A stretch of DNA of 64,000 bases from Arthrobacter sp. V1I7. GTDB lineage: Bacteria; Actinomycetota; Actinomycetes; Actinomycetales; Micrococcaceae. The number at the start of each line of letters is the position of its first letter. Position 1 is the stretch's first letter. Below the pieces are notes generated by a model. That model did not search any database. It saw only the letters and a list, made by a program, of their open reading frames with translations, and had not been told where the DNA came from. Positions 45,463 to 54,860 of this stretch are shown piece by piece. Position numbers and translations under genes: made by a program. The stretch spans positions 1,364,001-1,428,000 of the forward strand of contig NZ_JAUSYS010000001.1 of NCBI RefSeq assembly GCF_030817015.1, given 5' to 3'.

Positions 45463-47265
45463 GTGAACTGGCATGATGATGCTGTGAGCTCCGAAGAAAC
45501 CCCCGGTGACCCCGGAAGCCCGACACCGCCGGCACGGCCGGGCGGCGCCGTCGAGCTGCTGGAGGCCGTCCGCGGCGAGCTTGCCGCAACGGCCCTGCCC
45601 CTGGCCCTGCCCGACGCGGAGCACGCCCGGCAGGACATCCGCAATGCCCTGGCGCAGCTGGATGACTACATTCTGCCCCGGTACCGCAGCCTGGACGCGC
45701 CCCTGCTCGCCGTGGTGGGCGGTTCCACCGGCGCCGGGAAATCGACCCTGGTGAACGGGCTGGTGGGACACGGCGTCACCCGTGCCGGCGCCATCCGGCC
45801 CACGACGCGCCAACCGATCCTGCTGCACCACCCCTCGGACGCCGCCTGGTTCGAGGACCAGCGGGTCCTGCCGAGCCTCAGCCGGATCCGCGGCACGCTC
45901 GCGAGCGGACCCTTGCCCGCCACCCAGGCCGGGCCCGCTCCTGACGCCGCCGCGATTTCCTCCCTGGTGCTGGTCTCCGACGGTGCCGTGCCGCAGGGGG
46001 TCGCGTTGCTGGACGCTCCCGACGTCGACTCCATCTCAGATGACAACCGCAAGCTCGCCGGCCAACTGCTCGCCGCCGCCGACCTGTGGGTGTTCGTCAC
46101 CACGGCCAACCGCTACGCCGACGCCGTCCCCTGGCGGCTGCTCCTGGACGCCGCGTCCCGGGACATTCTGGTGGCCGTGGTGCTGGACCGCGTGCCGCCG
46201 GCCGCCGAGGCAGAGGTCCGCGCCGACCTTCAGGCCATGCTCAGCCGGGAGGGGCTGGGCGAAGCGCGGCTATTCGTGGTGCCGGAGGCTGCCCTGGACG
46301 CGATGGGAATGCTGCCGGCCGATGCCGTGGATCCGCTCCGGACCTGGCTCCGGGAACTCGCCGCGGACGCGGCAGGCCGGGCCGAGATCGCACGGCGCAC
46401 GCTCAACGGAACCGTCAAGGCGCTCGGCATGCGGGTCGAGGCGGTGGCGCAGGCCGCTCAGGCCCAGCAGCATGCGGCCGAGGTGCTCGCAGCGGATGCC
46501 CGCGGGGCGTACCGGGACGCCGTGGGACGCATCCTCGAGGCAACCCGCGACGGGGCGCTGCTGCGCGGCGAAGTCCTGGCACGCTGGCAGGACTTCGTCG
46601 GCACCGGCGAGTTCTTCCGGGCCATGGAGCAGAACATCGGCCGGTTCCGGGACCGGATGGGCGCCTTCTTCCGCGGCGAGCCTGCCCCGGCGGTCCGGGT
46701 CGAGACGGCGATCGAAACCGGGCTGCAGGCCGTCATCATCGATGAAGCCGCCAACGCCGCCGAGGATGCGGACCAGCGCTGGCGGTCCGACCCGGCCGGC
46801 CGCCAGCTGCTCGGCAGCGACGATCTCTCCGGCACATCCGAGGGCTTCGCCGACACGGTGGCCGCCGAAATCCGGGCATGGCAGGGGAGCCTGATGGAGC
46901 TCATCCGGACCGAAGGCCAAGGCAAGCGCACCCAGGCCCGCTGGTTGTCCTTCGGCATCAACGGCCTCGGTGCGGCCCTGATGATCGTGGTCTTTTCGAT
47001 GACCGCCGGCCTGACCGGACTCGAAGTCGGCATCGCCGGCGGCACCGCCGTCGCCGGGCAGCGGCTCCTCGAAGCTGTGTTCGGCGAGGACGCCGTCCGC
47101 CGGCTCGCCCGGACGGCACGCGAGGACCTGCACAAACGTTGCCAAAAGCTGCTCCAGGACGAACAGCAGCGGTTCCTGTCCCGGCTGGACGCCCAGCAGG
47201 GAGCAGACCGGGACGTCCTGGCCAGCCATGCCGCCGCGCTGCGCCGCCTGGCGGCTGCCGCATGA
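45463..47265 (+). CDS. Dynamin-like GTPase, first of a pair
   Basis: A 600-residue large GTPase. The P-loop is VVGGSTGAGKSTLVNGL (residues 84-100), G2 Thr likely in RPTTRQPI, G3 in LLDAPDVDSISDDN, G4-like region VAVVLDRVP. A helical middle follows, with a hydrophobic hairpin near 505-540 (FGINGLGAALMIVVFSMTAGL, LEVGIAGGTAVAGQRLLEAVFG) that could insert in the membrane. Layout matches bacterial dynamin-like proteins that act in membrane remodelling, such as Streptomyces DynA/DynB at division septa. GTG at 45463 sits just after a GATACT box; GTG at 45484 is an alternative. ATGA overlap with the next GTPase. Confidence 0.85.
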   Translation: MNWHDDAVSSEETPGDPGSPTPPARPGGAVELLEAVRGELAATALPLALPDAEHARQDIRNALAQLDDYILPRYRSLDAPLLAVVGGSTGAGKSTLVNGLVGHGVTRAGAIRPTTRQPILLHHPSDAAWFEDQRVLPSLSRIRGTLASGPLPATQAGPAPDAAAISSLVLVSDGAVPQGVALLDAPDVDSISDDNRKLAGQLLAAADLWVFVTTANRYADAVPWRLLLDAASRDILVAVVLDRVPPAAEAEVRADLQAMLSREGLGEARLFVVPEAALDAMGMLPADAVDPLRTWLRELAADAAGRAEIARRTLNGTVKALGMRVEAVAQAAQAQQHAAEVLAADARGAYRDAVGRILEATRDGALLRGEVLARWQDFVGTGEFFRAMEQNIGRFRDRMGAFFRGEPAPAVRVETAIETGLQAVIIDEAANAAEDADQRWRSDPAGRQLLGSDDLSGTSEGFADTVAAEIRAWQGSLMELIRTEGQGKRTQARWLSFGINGLGAALMIVVFSMTAGLTGLEVGIAGGTAVAGQRLLEAVFGEDAVRRLARTAREDLHKRCQKLLQDEQQRFLSRLDAQQGADRDVLASHAAALRRLAAAA

Positions 47266-48878
47266 GCGGCTATGGCGCCGCCCGCGAAGCCTCCCAACTG
47301 CAGCGGCGGCTCGACGCGCTCAACGAGGCGCACGGGCTGGCCGCCGGCGCGCTTCCGGAGGAAACCCTGCAGGAAGCCCGCCAGATCATCGAGCGTGCCG
47401 GCTCGCGGCGGTCGCTGTCCGCCGAGCACACCGTAGTGGGTTTCTTCGGGGCGACCGGTAGCGGAAAGTCCTCCCTTTTTAACGCAGTCAGCGGGGCGGA
47501 AATTGCGACGGCGGCAGTCCGCCGGCCCACGACCTCGGAACCGCTCGCCGGCATCTGGGGAGCAGACGGGAGCGAGCCGCTGCTGGACTGGCTCGACGTC
47601 CGGAACCGGCACCACGCGGTGCCGGTGGCTGGTTTTGCCGACGAAAGCACGGGCCTGGTTCTGCTGGACCTGCCCGACTTCGACTCGACCCGCGCAGCGA
47701 ACCGCGAGATCGTACAACGGATGGTGGGGCTGGTCGACGTTCTCGTCTGGGTGCTCGATCCCCAGAAATATGCCGACGCTGCAGTGCACAACGACTTCCT
47801 GGCGCCCCTCGCCTCCCACCGCGCCGTCACCCTCGTGGTGCTCAACCAGATCGACCGGCTGCCGGAGCGCGATGTGCACCCGGTGCTGGAATCCCTTCAG
47901 GGCATCCTGGCGCGGGACGGCCTGGGCAAGGTGCAGGTCCTGGGCGCCTCCGCCGTGACCGGCACCGGAGTGGACAAGGTCCGGGCTGCCATCCGCCACG
48001 TGGCCGTGCAGCGGCAGGCGCTCTCCCAGCGGCTGGCCGCGGATGTCACGCGCGCCTCGGCCTGGCTGGCGGAGGCCTCCGGCGAGGGGGAGCCGGCCGG
48101 GGTGAAGGCGGACTCCCGAACCCGGCTGGCGGAGGAGTTGGCTATCGCGGCCAACGTCCCGCTCGTCGTGGAGGCTGTCGTCCGTTCCTACCGGCAGGAA
48201 GCCGCCCGCCGCACCGGCTGGCCGGTGACGCGCTGGCTGGTCCGGTTCCGGCCGGACCCGCTGCGACGGCTCAACCTGCGCGCCGACGGCGTCCGTCCGG
48301 AGCTGAACCGGACCTCGCTGCCGCCGTCAGGTGCTCCGGAGCGGGCCCGGACCGACGCCGCCGTCCGGGAGTTCGCCGACGCGGCATCCGACGGCGCTCC
48401 GGGACCGTGGCGCGCTGTTCTCCGCGGCGCGGCACGGGAAGGCCGGGAACGGCTCCCGGACGCCCTGGACCAGGCCATCGCGTCCACCGATCTGAAAGCA
48501 GGCAGGAAGTCCTGGTGGTGGACGGTCTTCAACGTCATCCAGTGGCTGGCTTTGCTGACAGCGCTGGGCGGGTTCGCCTGGCTGGGCGTCCTTGCCGCGC
48601 TGGGATATCTGCAGCTGCCCGTGCCCGATGTCGCCAGGGTGGAGGGATGGCCGGTGCCCACCGTGATGATCGCCGGGGGAGCCCTGCTGGGCATTGTGCT
48701 GGCGATCGCGGCGAAGTTCATTGCGGGGGCGGTCGCACGGGCCCGCGGCGCGGCAGCGAGGAGATGGCTCAAGGCCGCCGTCGAGTCCGTCGCGGGGAAG
48801 CTCGTGGTGGAACCAGTGGAGGCCGAAGTGGGCCGGCTGCGTTCCTTCCGGAAGGCGCTGCAGGCAGCGGCACGGTAG
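47262..48878 (+). CDS. YfjP-like GTPase, second of the dynamin-like pair
   Basis: 538 residues. The P-loop is VVGFFGATGSGKSSLFNAV (63-71), G2 RPTTSEPL, G3 LLDLPDFDSTR and G4 LVVLNQIDRL, giving a complete GTPase domain. C-terminal transmembrane segments are WWTVFNVIQWLALLTALGGFAWLGVL and VMIAGGALLGIVLAIAAKFIAGA. ATG at 47262 overlaps the first GTPase by 4 bp. A hetero-oligomeric pair in which both subunits contact the membrane is the likely arrangement. Confidence 0.86.
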   Translation: MSGYGAAREASQLQRRLDALNEAHGLAAGALPEETLQEARQIIERAGSRRSLSAEHTVVGFFGATGSGKSSLFNAVSGAEIATAAVRRPTTSEPLAGIWGADGSEPLLDWLDVRNRHHAVPVAGFADESTGLVLLDLPDFDSTRAANREIVQRMVGLVDVLVWVLDPQKYADAAVHNDFLAPLASHRAVTLVVLNQIDRLPERDVHPVLESLQGILARDGLGKVQVLGASAVTGTGVDKVRAAIRHVAVQRQALSQRLAADVTRASAWLAEASGEGEPAGVKADSRTRLAEELAIAANVPLVVEAVVRSYRQEAARRTGWPVTRWLVRFRPDPLRRLNLRADGVRPELNRTSLPPSGAPERARTDAAVREFADAASDGAPGPWRAVLRGAAREGRERLPDALDQAIASTDLKAGRKSWWWTVFNVIQWLALLTALGGFAWLGVLAALGYLQLPVPDVARVEGWPVPTVMIAGGALLGIVLAIAAKFIAGAVARARGAAARRWLKAAVESVAGKLVVEPVEAEVGRLRSFRKALQAAAR

Positions 48879-48889
48879 GACCCGCCGCG

Positions 48890-49435
48890 TTAGCCCCCGG
48901 ACAGTGACGCCGCGGTGTCGCGGACCTTGATCATGGTCCGCAGGTTCCGGGTGGTGGTGGACGCCTTGTATTTCGGCTTCGAGGACAGCTTGCTGAACGG
49001 GCTGTCCAGGGTGCCGCCGGCGGGAGCAAGCCAGGCCAGGGCTTCCGGTCCCAACCGGGTCAGCTCGGCCCCGTCCAGGGCGGTTCCGGCGGCGTAGAGT
49101 TCCGTGAGTGCCTGGGGGTCCGAGGCGAGGGTCAGGTAGGTATGCGTGGAGGCATCGTCCGCGGGGTAGGGGCAGGCCGCCACCAGCTCCGCGACGCGTC
49201 CGGCGTCCAGCACCACCACCCACGCGTCGTAGCCGAACGTTTCACGCAGGCAGGCCTCGAACTCGGCCTTGACCTTAACCGGCGGCAGTTCGCTGGCCAG
49301 CACCACGTTACCGCTGGCGAGGAGCGTCCTGACTCCGGAAAAGGGCCGGGACTTCAGGGCTTCCTTCAGCTCGGCCATCTTGATATTGATCCCGCCCACG
49401 TTGATCCCGCGCAGGAACACCGCATAGCTGTTCAT
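48890..49435 (-). CDS. DUF1697 family protein
   Basis: A 181-residue protein of unknown function. AVFLRGINVGGINIKMAELKEAL and TLLASGNVVLASE are the family signatures, and the C-terminal KYKASTTTRNLRTMIKV closes the domain. ATG at 49435; a GTG two codons upstream is also possible and no ribosome site is clear. It is convergent with the GTPase gene, 11 bp apart. Confidence 0.93.
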   Translation of the reverse strand: MNSYAVFLRGINVGGINIKMAELKEALKSRPFSGVRTLLASGNVVLASELPPVKVKAEFEACLRETFGYDAWVVVLDAGRVAELVAACPYPADDASTHTYLTLASDPQALTELYAAGTALDGAELTRLGPEALAWLAPAGGTLDSPFSKLSSKPKYKASTTTRNLRTMIKVRDTAASLSGG

Positions 49436-49490
49436 GCGCACAGCCTATGCGCTCCGCCGTACGGCGGCCCTGACGTCCGCCGTGCGGCGG

Positions 49491-50210
49491 TCAGTCGCTG
49501 GTCTTGCGCAGGGCTTCGGTCAGGATGCGGGCGGCATTGCAGACGACTTCGGCATGAAGCCGCCCGGGCTGGCGGGTCAGGCGCTCGATCGGTCCGGAAA
49601 TCGACACGGCGGCGATCACGCGGCCGGACGGGCCGCGGACCGGAGCGGACACGGAGGCGACCCCCGGCTCGCGTTCGCCGAGGCTCTGTCCCCAGCCCCG
49701 GCGTCGGACTCCGGCCAGGACGGTAGGGGTGAAGCGGGCGGCCTGCAGCCCCTCCAGGAGGCGGTCATGGTCCTCCCAGGCCAGCAACACCTGGGCGGCG
49801 GAGCCGGCCTTCATGGACAGCTGCGTGCCGACCGGAATGGTGTCGCGCAGCCCGATCGGGCGTTCGGCGGAGGCGACGCAGACGCGCCAGTCGCCCTGCC
49901 GGCGGAAGATCTGGGCGCTCTCGCCGGTGGCGTCCCGCAGTTGCATGAGCACGGGCCCAGCCGAGGCGATCAGGCGGTCCTCGCCGGCCGCGGAGGCCAG
50001 CTCCACGAGGCGGCTGCCGAGGACGAACCGGCCCTGGATGTCGCGGCTGACGAGCCGGTGATGGACCAGCGCCAGGGCCAGCCGGTGCACGGTGGGCCGG
50101 GCCAGCCCGGTGGCAGCGACAAGCTGCGCCAGGGTGGTGGGGCCGGCCTCAAGTGCGTCAAGCACATGGGCCGCTTTATCGATGACACCGACTCCACTAG
50201 AATTGTCCAT
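49491..50210 (-). CDS. ltbR: IclR family regulator of leuCD (LtbR type)
   Basis: 239 residues. N-terminal winged HTH (VIDKAAHVLDALEAGPTTLAQLVAATGLARPTVHRLALALVHHRLV) and a C-terminal IclR effector domain (GTQLSMKAGSAAQVLLAW, then VASVSAPVRGPSGRVIAAVSISGP). It is divergent from leuC, the conserved position of LtbR in Corynebacterium and relatives, where it represses leuB and leuCD. ATG at 50210 has no ribosome site; TATCAT just upstream may be a -10, so the message may be leaderless. The name rests on context and family, not on experiment. Confidence 0.85.
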   Translation of the reverse strand: MDNSSGVGVIDKAAHVLDALEAGPTTLAQLVAATGLARPTVHRLALALVHHRLVSRDIQGRFVLGSRLVELASAAGEDRLIASAGPVLMQLRDATGESAQIFRRQGDWRVCVASAERPIGLRDTIPVGTQLSMKAGSAAQVLLAWEDHDRLLEGLQAARFTPTVLAGVRRRGWGQSLGEREPGVASVSAPVRGPSGRVIAAVSISGPIERLTRQPGRLHAEVVCNAARILTEALRKTSD

Positions 50211-50222
50211 GTGATGATATTG

Positions 50223-50240
50223 CCGTCTCATTATCTGAGA
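50223..50240. promoter_or_regulatory. Probable LtbR operator between ltbR and leuC
   Basis: TCTCA-TTATC-TGAGA (50226-50240) is a palindrome, and on the minus strand it extends to GATAATGAGACGG, matching the motifs at ilvB and leuB. It lies 16 bp before the ltbR start and 109 bp before leuC, where it could control both. Confidence 0.65.
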
Positions 50241-50348
50241 TGCAAGTCGTTGCACTGGCGTTGCGCGGGGGACTGCTGATTGTCTGGACATAATCAGTCC
50301 GTACTAAGAAACATTCATCAATAAACACTGCAGTGAAGGGAGAAGGCC

Positions 50349-51803
50349 GTGGCAAAGACACTGGCCGAGAAAGTCTGGGACGCGCATGTGGTGCGCAAGG
50401 GGGACGGCGAAGGAGCCAACGCCCAGCCCGACCTTCTCTTCATCGACCTTCACCTGGTACATGAGGTGACGTCCCCGCAGGCGTTCGAGGGGCTGCGGCT
50501 CGCTGGCCGCCCCCTGCGCCGGCCGGACCTCACCATCGCCACCGAGGACCACAACACGCCCACGTTGGACATCGACAAGCCGATCGCCGACCTGACCAGC
50601 CGGACCCAGATCCAGACCCTGCGCAACAACTGCCAGGAGTTCGGTGTCCGCCTGCACTCCCTGGGCGACGCCGAGCAGGGGATCGTCCATGTGGTCGGGC
50701 CGCAGCTGGGCCTCACCCAGCCGGGCATGACCGTGGTCTGCGGCGACTCGCACACCTCCACGCACGGCGCGTTCGGCGCGCTGGCCATGGGCATCGGCAC
50801 GTCCGAGGTCGAGCACGTCATGGCCACCCAGACGCTGTCCCTGAAGCCGTTCAAGACCATGGCCATCAACGTCGAGGGCACCCTGCGTCCGGGCGTGTCC
50901 GCCAAGGACATCATCCTGGCCGTCATCGCCAAGATCGGCACCGGCGGGGGCCAGGGCTATGTGCTCGAGTACCGCGGCTCCGCGATCCGGGCGCTGTCGA
51001 TGGAGGCCCGGATGACCATCTGCAACATGTCCATCGAAGCCGGCGCCCGCGCCGGGCTCGTTGCGCCGGACCAGATCACGTACGACTACATGGAAGGCCG
51101 CCCGCACGCGCCCCAGGGCGCCGAATGGGACGAAGCCGTTGAGTACTGGAACACCCTGCGGACCGACGACGACGCCACCTTTGACGTCGAAGTGGACCTC
51201 GACGCCGACACCCTGGAACCGTTCGTGACCTGGGGGACCAACCCGGGCCAGGGCGTGTCGCTCTCGGCCAAGGTGCCCTCGCCCGAGGACTTCGGTGACG
51301 AGAACGCCAAGGCCGCCGCGGAACGCGCGCTGCAGTACATGGGGCTCGAGGCCGGCACTCCGATGAAGGAGATCCGGGTGGACACGGTCTTCCTAGGCTC
51401 CTGCACCAACTCCCGGATGGAGGACCTCCGGGCCGCCGCCGACATCGTCCGCGGCCGCACCAAGGATCCCAACATCCGGATGCTCGTGGTTCCCGGCTCC
51501 GCCCGGGTGCGCCTCGAGGCCGAGGCCGAGGGCCTGGACCGGGTATTCAAGGACTTCGGCGCCGAATGGCGCTTCGCCGGTTGCTCGATGTGCCTGGGCA
51601 TGAACCCGGACCAGTTGGAAGTGGGGGAGCGCTGCGCGTCCACGTCCAACCGCAACTTCGAGGGTCGCCAGGGCAAGGGCGGACGCACGCACCTGGTTTC
51701 CCCGGTGGTGGCTGCAGCCACGGCCGTGCGCGGCACCCTGAGCTCGCCGTCGGACCTGGATCCCGTTCCGGAGTCCGCCGCCGCCCGTATCGACGCAGCG
51801 TAG
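50349..51803 (+). CDS. leuC: 3-isopropylmalate dehydratase, large subunit
   Basis: A 484-residue aconitase-family subunit that, with LeuD, isomerises 2- to 3-isopropylmalate. The [4Fe-4S] ligands are in [14 protein letters not shown] and [43 protein letters not shown] is the substrate region. GTG at 50349 follows GAAGGGAGAAGG. It is first of leuCD, 40 bp before leuD. Confidence 0.97.
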   Translation: MAKTLAEKVWDAHVVRKGDGEGANAQPDLLFIDLHLVHEVTSPQAFEGLRLAGRPLRRPDLTIATEDHNTPTLDIDKPIADLTSRTQIQTLRNNCQEFGVRLHSLGDAEQGIVHVVGPQLGLTQPGMTVVCGDSHTSTHGAFGALAMGIGTSEVEHVMATQTLSLKPFKTMAINVEGTLRPGVSAKDIILAVIAKIGTGGGQGYVLEYRGSAIRALSMEARMTICNMSIEAGARAGLVAPDQITYDYMEGRPHAPQGAEWDEAVEYWNTLRTDDDATFDVEVDLDADTLEPFVTWGTNPGQGVSLSAKVPSPEDFGDENAKAAAERALQYMGLEAGTPMKEIRVDTVFLGSCTNSRMEDLRAAADIVRGRTKDPNIRMLVVPGSARVRLEAEAEGLDRVFKDFGAEWRFAGCSMCLGMNPDQLEVGERCASTSNRNFEGRQGKGGRTHLVSPVVAAATAVRGTLSSPSDLDPVPESAAARIDAA

Positions 51804-51843
51804 CTGCCGACAGTCCCGATCCCCACAGCCCGAAGGATCCGCC

Positions 51844-52447
51844 ATGGAAAAGTTCACCACCCACACCGGGATCGGTGTCCCGCTGCGCCAGAGCAACGTC
51901 GACACGGACCAGATCATCCCGGCCGTCTACCTCAAGCGCATCACGCGCACCGGTTTTGAGGACGCCCTCTTCGCCGCGTGGCGCAAGGAACCCGGCCTTC
52001 ATCCTGAACCAGGAGCCCTTCAGCGCCGGCTCCGTGCTGGTTGCCGGACCCGACTTCGGGACCGGTTCGTCGCGGGAACATGCCGTCTGGGCACTCAAGG
52101 ACTACGGGTTCAAGACTGTGCTGTCCTCGCGCTTTGCGGACATATTCCGCGGGAACTCCGGCAAGCAGGGCCTGTTGGCCGCCGAACTGGCCCAAGATGA
52201 CATTGAACTCATCTGGAAGGAGCTGGAAAACGCTCCCGGCACCCAGGTCACCGTGGACCTTGTCTCCAAGACCGTCCAGTGCGGCAACATCGTGGCGCCG
52301 TTCGAAATCGATGATTACACCCGCTGGCGCCTGCTTGAGGGCCTGGACGACATCGGGCTGACGCTCCAGCACGAGGAAGACATCACGGCCTACGAGGCGA
52401 CGCGGCCCGCCTTCAAGCCCAAGACGCTGCCGGCCAGGCTATCCTGA
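51844..52447 (+). pseudogene. leuD: 3-isopropylmalate dehydratase, small subunit, one-base frameshift
   Basis: The first 50 codons read [50 protein letters not shown]. The frame then fails at CCC (51991-51993). Removing one C continues [39 protein letters not shown] to the proper end at 52447, a 200-residue protein of family length. All swivel-domain motifs ([16 protein letters not shown]) are present. Leucine prototrophy needs this gene, so the extra C is more likely a sequence error than a true loss, unless a second copy exists. Confidence 0.9.
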
Positions 52448-52552
52448 TCCTGTCTTGACCCTGCGAACGGGCACGGCCGGCCTGACACCGTTTGACGGAC
52501 CTCTCCGGCCGCCGGTGCCGCCCCGGTCCGGCCCCCACCGGCCCGATTTATA

Positions 52553-52620
52553 GAAGTGCCGCTGTCGAGTTCGACGGCGGCACTTCTGTGCGTTAAGCGG
52601 TGGCACTTCTGTGCGTTAAG
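52553..52620. repeat. Hairpin followed by a 19-bp direct repeat
   Basis: GAAGTGCCGC and GCGGCACTTC (52553-52562, 52577-52586) with inner GTCGA/TCGAC form a hairpin, a possible leuCD or HNH-gene terminator. GGCACTTCTGTGCGTTAAG occurs at 52579-52597 and again at 52602-52620, so the hairpin's 3' arm was duplicated. The HNH gene's nominal stop falls inside the repeat. Confidence 0.7.
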
Positions 52621-54353
52621 AAGCATCTCGCCCTGTGTGGCCGGATCAGGCAGCTGGCTGGTTCAGCGGGCGTGATCGTTTCCGTGCCTTCACCCGGCGC
52701 ATGAGTTCGGTTCTGCCGCGTCTGGCGGCAGGATCTACCTCGGCGGGATATTCGACCGCGTTTTGAATCATGACTGTGCCGGGCAGCGGTGGAGTGGTAG
52801 CTGTGGCCGGTGGGGGTGGTGAGTTCGAGGCCGTGCCTGTGCTTGTTGGTGCCGGCGGGCCCGGGTCGTGGGCGGCTTGTCCAGCCGGGGGTTTCCTTGG
52901 TGTAGTTGCAGGCTTCGCAGCGCCCGGCACCGTTGGCTGAGGTGGTCGGTCCGCCGTGCTTCCACGCAATGATGTGGTCCAGATGGCGGATCGGGGCGTC
53001 GCAGTAGGGCGTGCGGCAGGTGTCGTCGCGGGCCTGGAGGAAGCGTCGGAGCCCGACGGGGAAGAGCCGGGCCCGGGAGTCCATTGCGACCAGTTCCCCG
53101 GTGCCGGGGGCGGTGTAGAGCCGCCGCAGCCAGGTCTGCAGCTGGCGGTGGTCGCCGTCGTCGCCATGACCGGCGGCGCCGCGGGTTTCCGCACTGCCGG
53201 CCCAGTTTCCGGCGGCGCCGGCGTCGCTGTCGCTGCCGCCTCCACTGCCTTTGCCTCCGGCTCCCGGGCGGCCCGAATCGCCGGTGCCGGGCGCTGCGCC
53301 GGCGTTTTTGATCAGTTCGCGGGCCCAGCCGGCGGGGACGATGGCGTAGCCGGGGAGCCGGGCGGGTTCGCTGTCGCCCTGGAACAGGGTCCGGTCGGTC
53401 AGGATGAGCTGGATTTCGATGCCGGTGATCCCGCCGGGGGTGCCGGTGAGGCGTTCGATGAGCCCGTCGGCCATGAGCTGCCCGCGGCCCCGGGGGTCCC
53501 CGCCGGCGCGGAGCGAATCGGCTTGCCGGGACAGGGCGGCGTAGGCGGCGACGCCGGCGGAGACCGGGAGCAGCGCGGTCAGGTAGGTCATGGTGTCCGG
53601 GGCGGGGCGGAGGCTGACGTGCCGGTCACCGGCGGCGTGGCTGGCCCGCTCCGTGACCGAGCGCGGGTCCCGCCGGTAGGCGCAGGCCCGGGCCGCGGCA
53701 ACCATGGCCCGGTCGCCCGCGCCGGTGAAGGAACCGGTGTCGGTGGCGAGTTCGTCGTCGACGGCGCAGCGGTCCGCGGCGGACGGGCATGCGGTTTCCT
53801 TGACCAGGAGGGTGGCGCGCCATTCGTTGAGCTGCCCGCTCTCGAGCGCGGCGAGGGTGTGCGGCATTTCGGTCACGAGGGCTTTGGCCAGGCCCAGGAG
53901 CCGGCCGCCGCGGGCCGGGGATTCGCGCCGGGCGAGGGCGATCTGCGCCGCGACCCCGGCGCCGAGCTCGGCCGCGGGCATCCCCGCGGCACGCCGGGTC
54001 CGGCGCTGGGCGACATCGAAGGCGACCGCGATCCTGGCCTGCAGCGCGGCCGCGGCGGACTTCAGATCCTCGAGCTCCCGGAGCTGGTCAATCAGCCCGG
54101 CCCCGGCATCGCCGGCCAGCCCGGCCCCGGCATCGCCGGCCAGCCCGGCCCCAGCATCGCCGCGGCCGGCACCGACGGCACCGACGGCCCCGCGGCCGGG
54201 ACCGACGGCATCGAGGTCCCCGCCGTCGTCGTCGTCGCCGAAATGGGAAACACGGACCGTGGCGAGCAGGCGGGCGACATCCGGGACCGTCGCGCCGCGT
54301 CCGGCGCCGCCCCATCCTGCCCGAGCCACTTCGGGCTCCTGATTGCCGTCCAT
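52593..54353 (-). CDS. DUF222 domain HNH endonuclease
   Basis: About 586 residues from ATG 54353. The N-terminal DUF222 region is helical ([27 protein letters not shown]). The HNH nuclease is [25 protein letters not shown] then [15 protein letters not shown] Gly/Ser/Asp linker lies near residues 345-385, and three copies of GDAGAGL near residue 70 come from 21-bp DNA repeats. The family is multi-copy in actinobacteria and of unclear role. Past the HNH motif, at 52784-52795, the natural C-terminus ([21 protein letters not shown], ending at 52646) lies in another frame, so the listed end is probably a frameshift read-through. Confidence 0.85.
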   Translation of the reverse strand: MDGNQEPEVARAGWGGAGRGATVPDVARLLATVRVSHFGDDDDGGDLDAVGPGRGAVGAVGAGRGDAGAGLAGDAGAGLAGDAGAGLIDQLRELEDLKSAAAALQARIAVAFDVAQRRTRRAAGMPAAELGAGVAAQIALARRESPARGGRLLGLAKALVTEMPHTLAALESGQLNEWRATLLVKETACPSAADRCAVDDELATDTGSFTGAGDRAMVAAARACAYRRDPRSVTERASHAAGDRHVSLRPAPDTMTYLTALLPVSAGVAAYAALSRQADSLRAGGDPRGRGQLMADGLIERLTGTPGGITGIEIQLILTDRTLFQGDSEPARLPGYAIVPAGWARELIKNAGAAPGTGDSGRPGAGGKGSGGGSDSDAGAAGNWAGSAETRGAAGHGDDGDHRQLQTWLRRLYTAPGTGELVAMDSRARLFPVGLRRFLQARDDTCRTPYCDAPIRHLDHIIAWKHGGPTTSANGAGRCEACNYTKETPGWTSRPRPGPAGTNKHRHGLELTTPTGHSYHSTAARHSHDSKRGRISRRGRSCRQTRQNRTHAPGEGTETITPAEPASCLIRPHRARCFLTHRSATA

Positions 54354-54365
54354 GGAAACAGTCAA

Positions 54366-54777
54366 CCAGCGACCTCCGACTTTTAAGGGCCCTCGGTTCG
54401 AGCTGAGGTCGCACTTCCAACCTAAAAGTGCCGCCAGCGAAATCTGTCGACTGCAGACTCGGCGTTGCGCAGACGGCGATGTACCGCCGTCCGCGCGGAA
54501 AAGGTTTGTCTATCCCACCACGGCGCATCTTGCTGCCGAGGTTTTGGTGGCGGCGGTAAACCTTTGCCGGTCCCGTGACTCGACGTTGAGGGTGGCACGG
54601 TCAAACGACCGCAGGTTCTGCGCCCGCGGACGGCGAACCTCGCGACTCCAACCGGGGACAGGCCCCACGCTATCGCCGAAGGGTCAACATCACTCCGTGA
54701 CGCCGTCGGACTGCTGTTCCGGCAGGGGTCACAGACGATTGGAGGGCGTGAACCGGACCCCTCCAACGGACCGACAT
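54366..54777. other. Intergenic region upstream of murA
   Basis: About 410 bp with no gene I can support. Short frames on both strands lack family features. Slightly lower GC and irregular codon pattern suggest non-coding DNA or the remains of a gene 5' to the HNH protein. Confidence 0.5.
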
Positions 54778-54806
54778 TTCAGATCGGTAACGCAAGCTCC
54801 TATGCT
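54778..54806 (+). promoter_or_regulatory. Candidate murA promoter
   Basis: TTCAGA (54778-54783), 17-bp spacer, TATGCT (54801-54806). Initiation near 54813 gives a 48-base leader. Confidence 0.5.
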
Positions 54807-54860
54807 TAGCAGGAGCCTTTGTAAGGATTTGGGGGCGAGTAGTCGTGAGGAAACCGGTAA

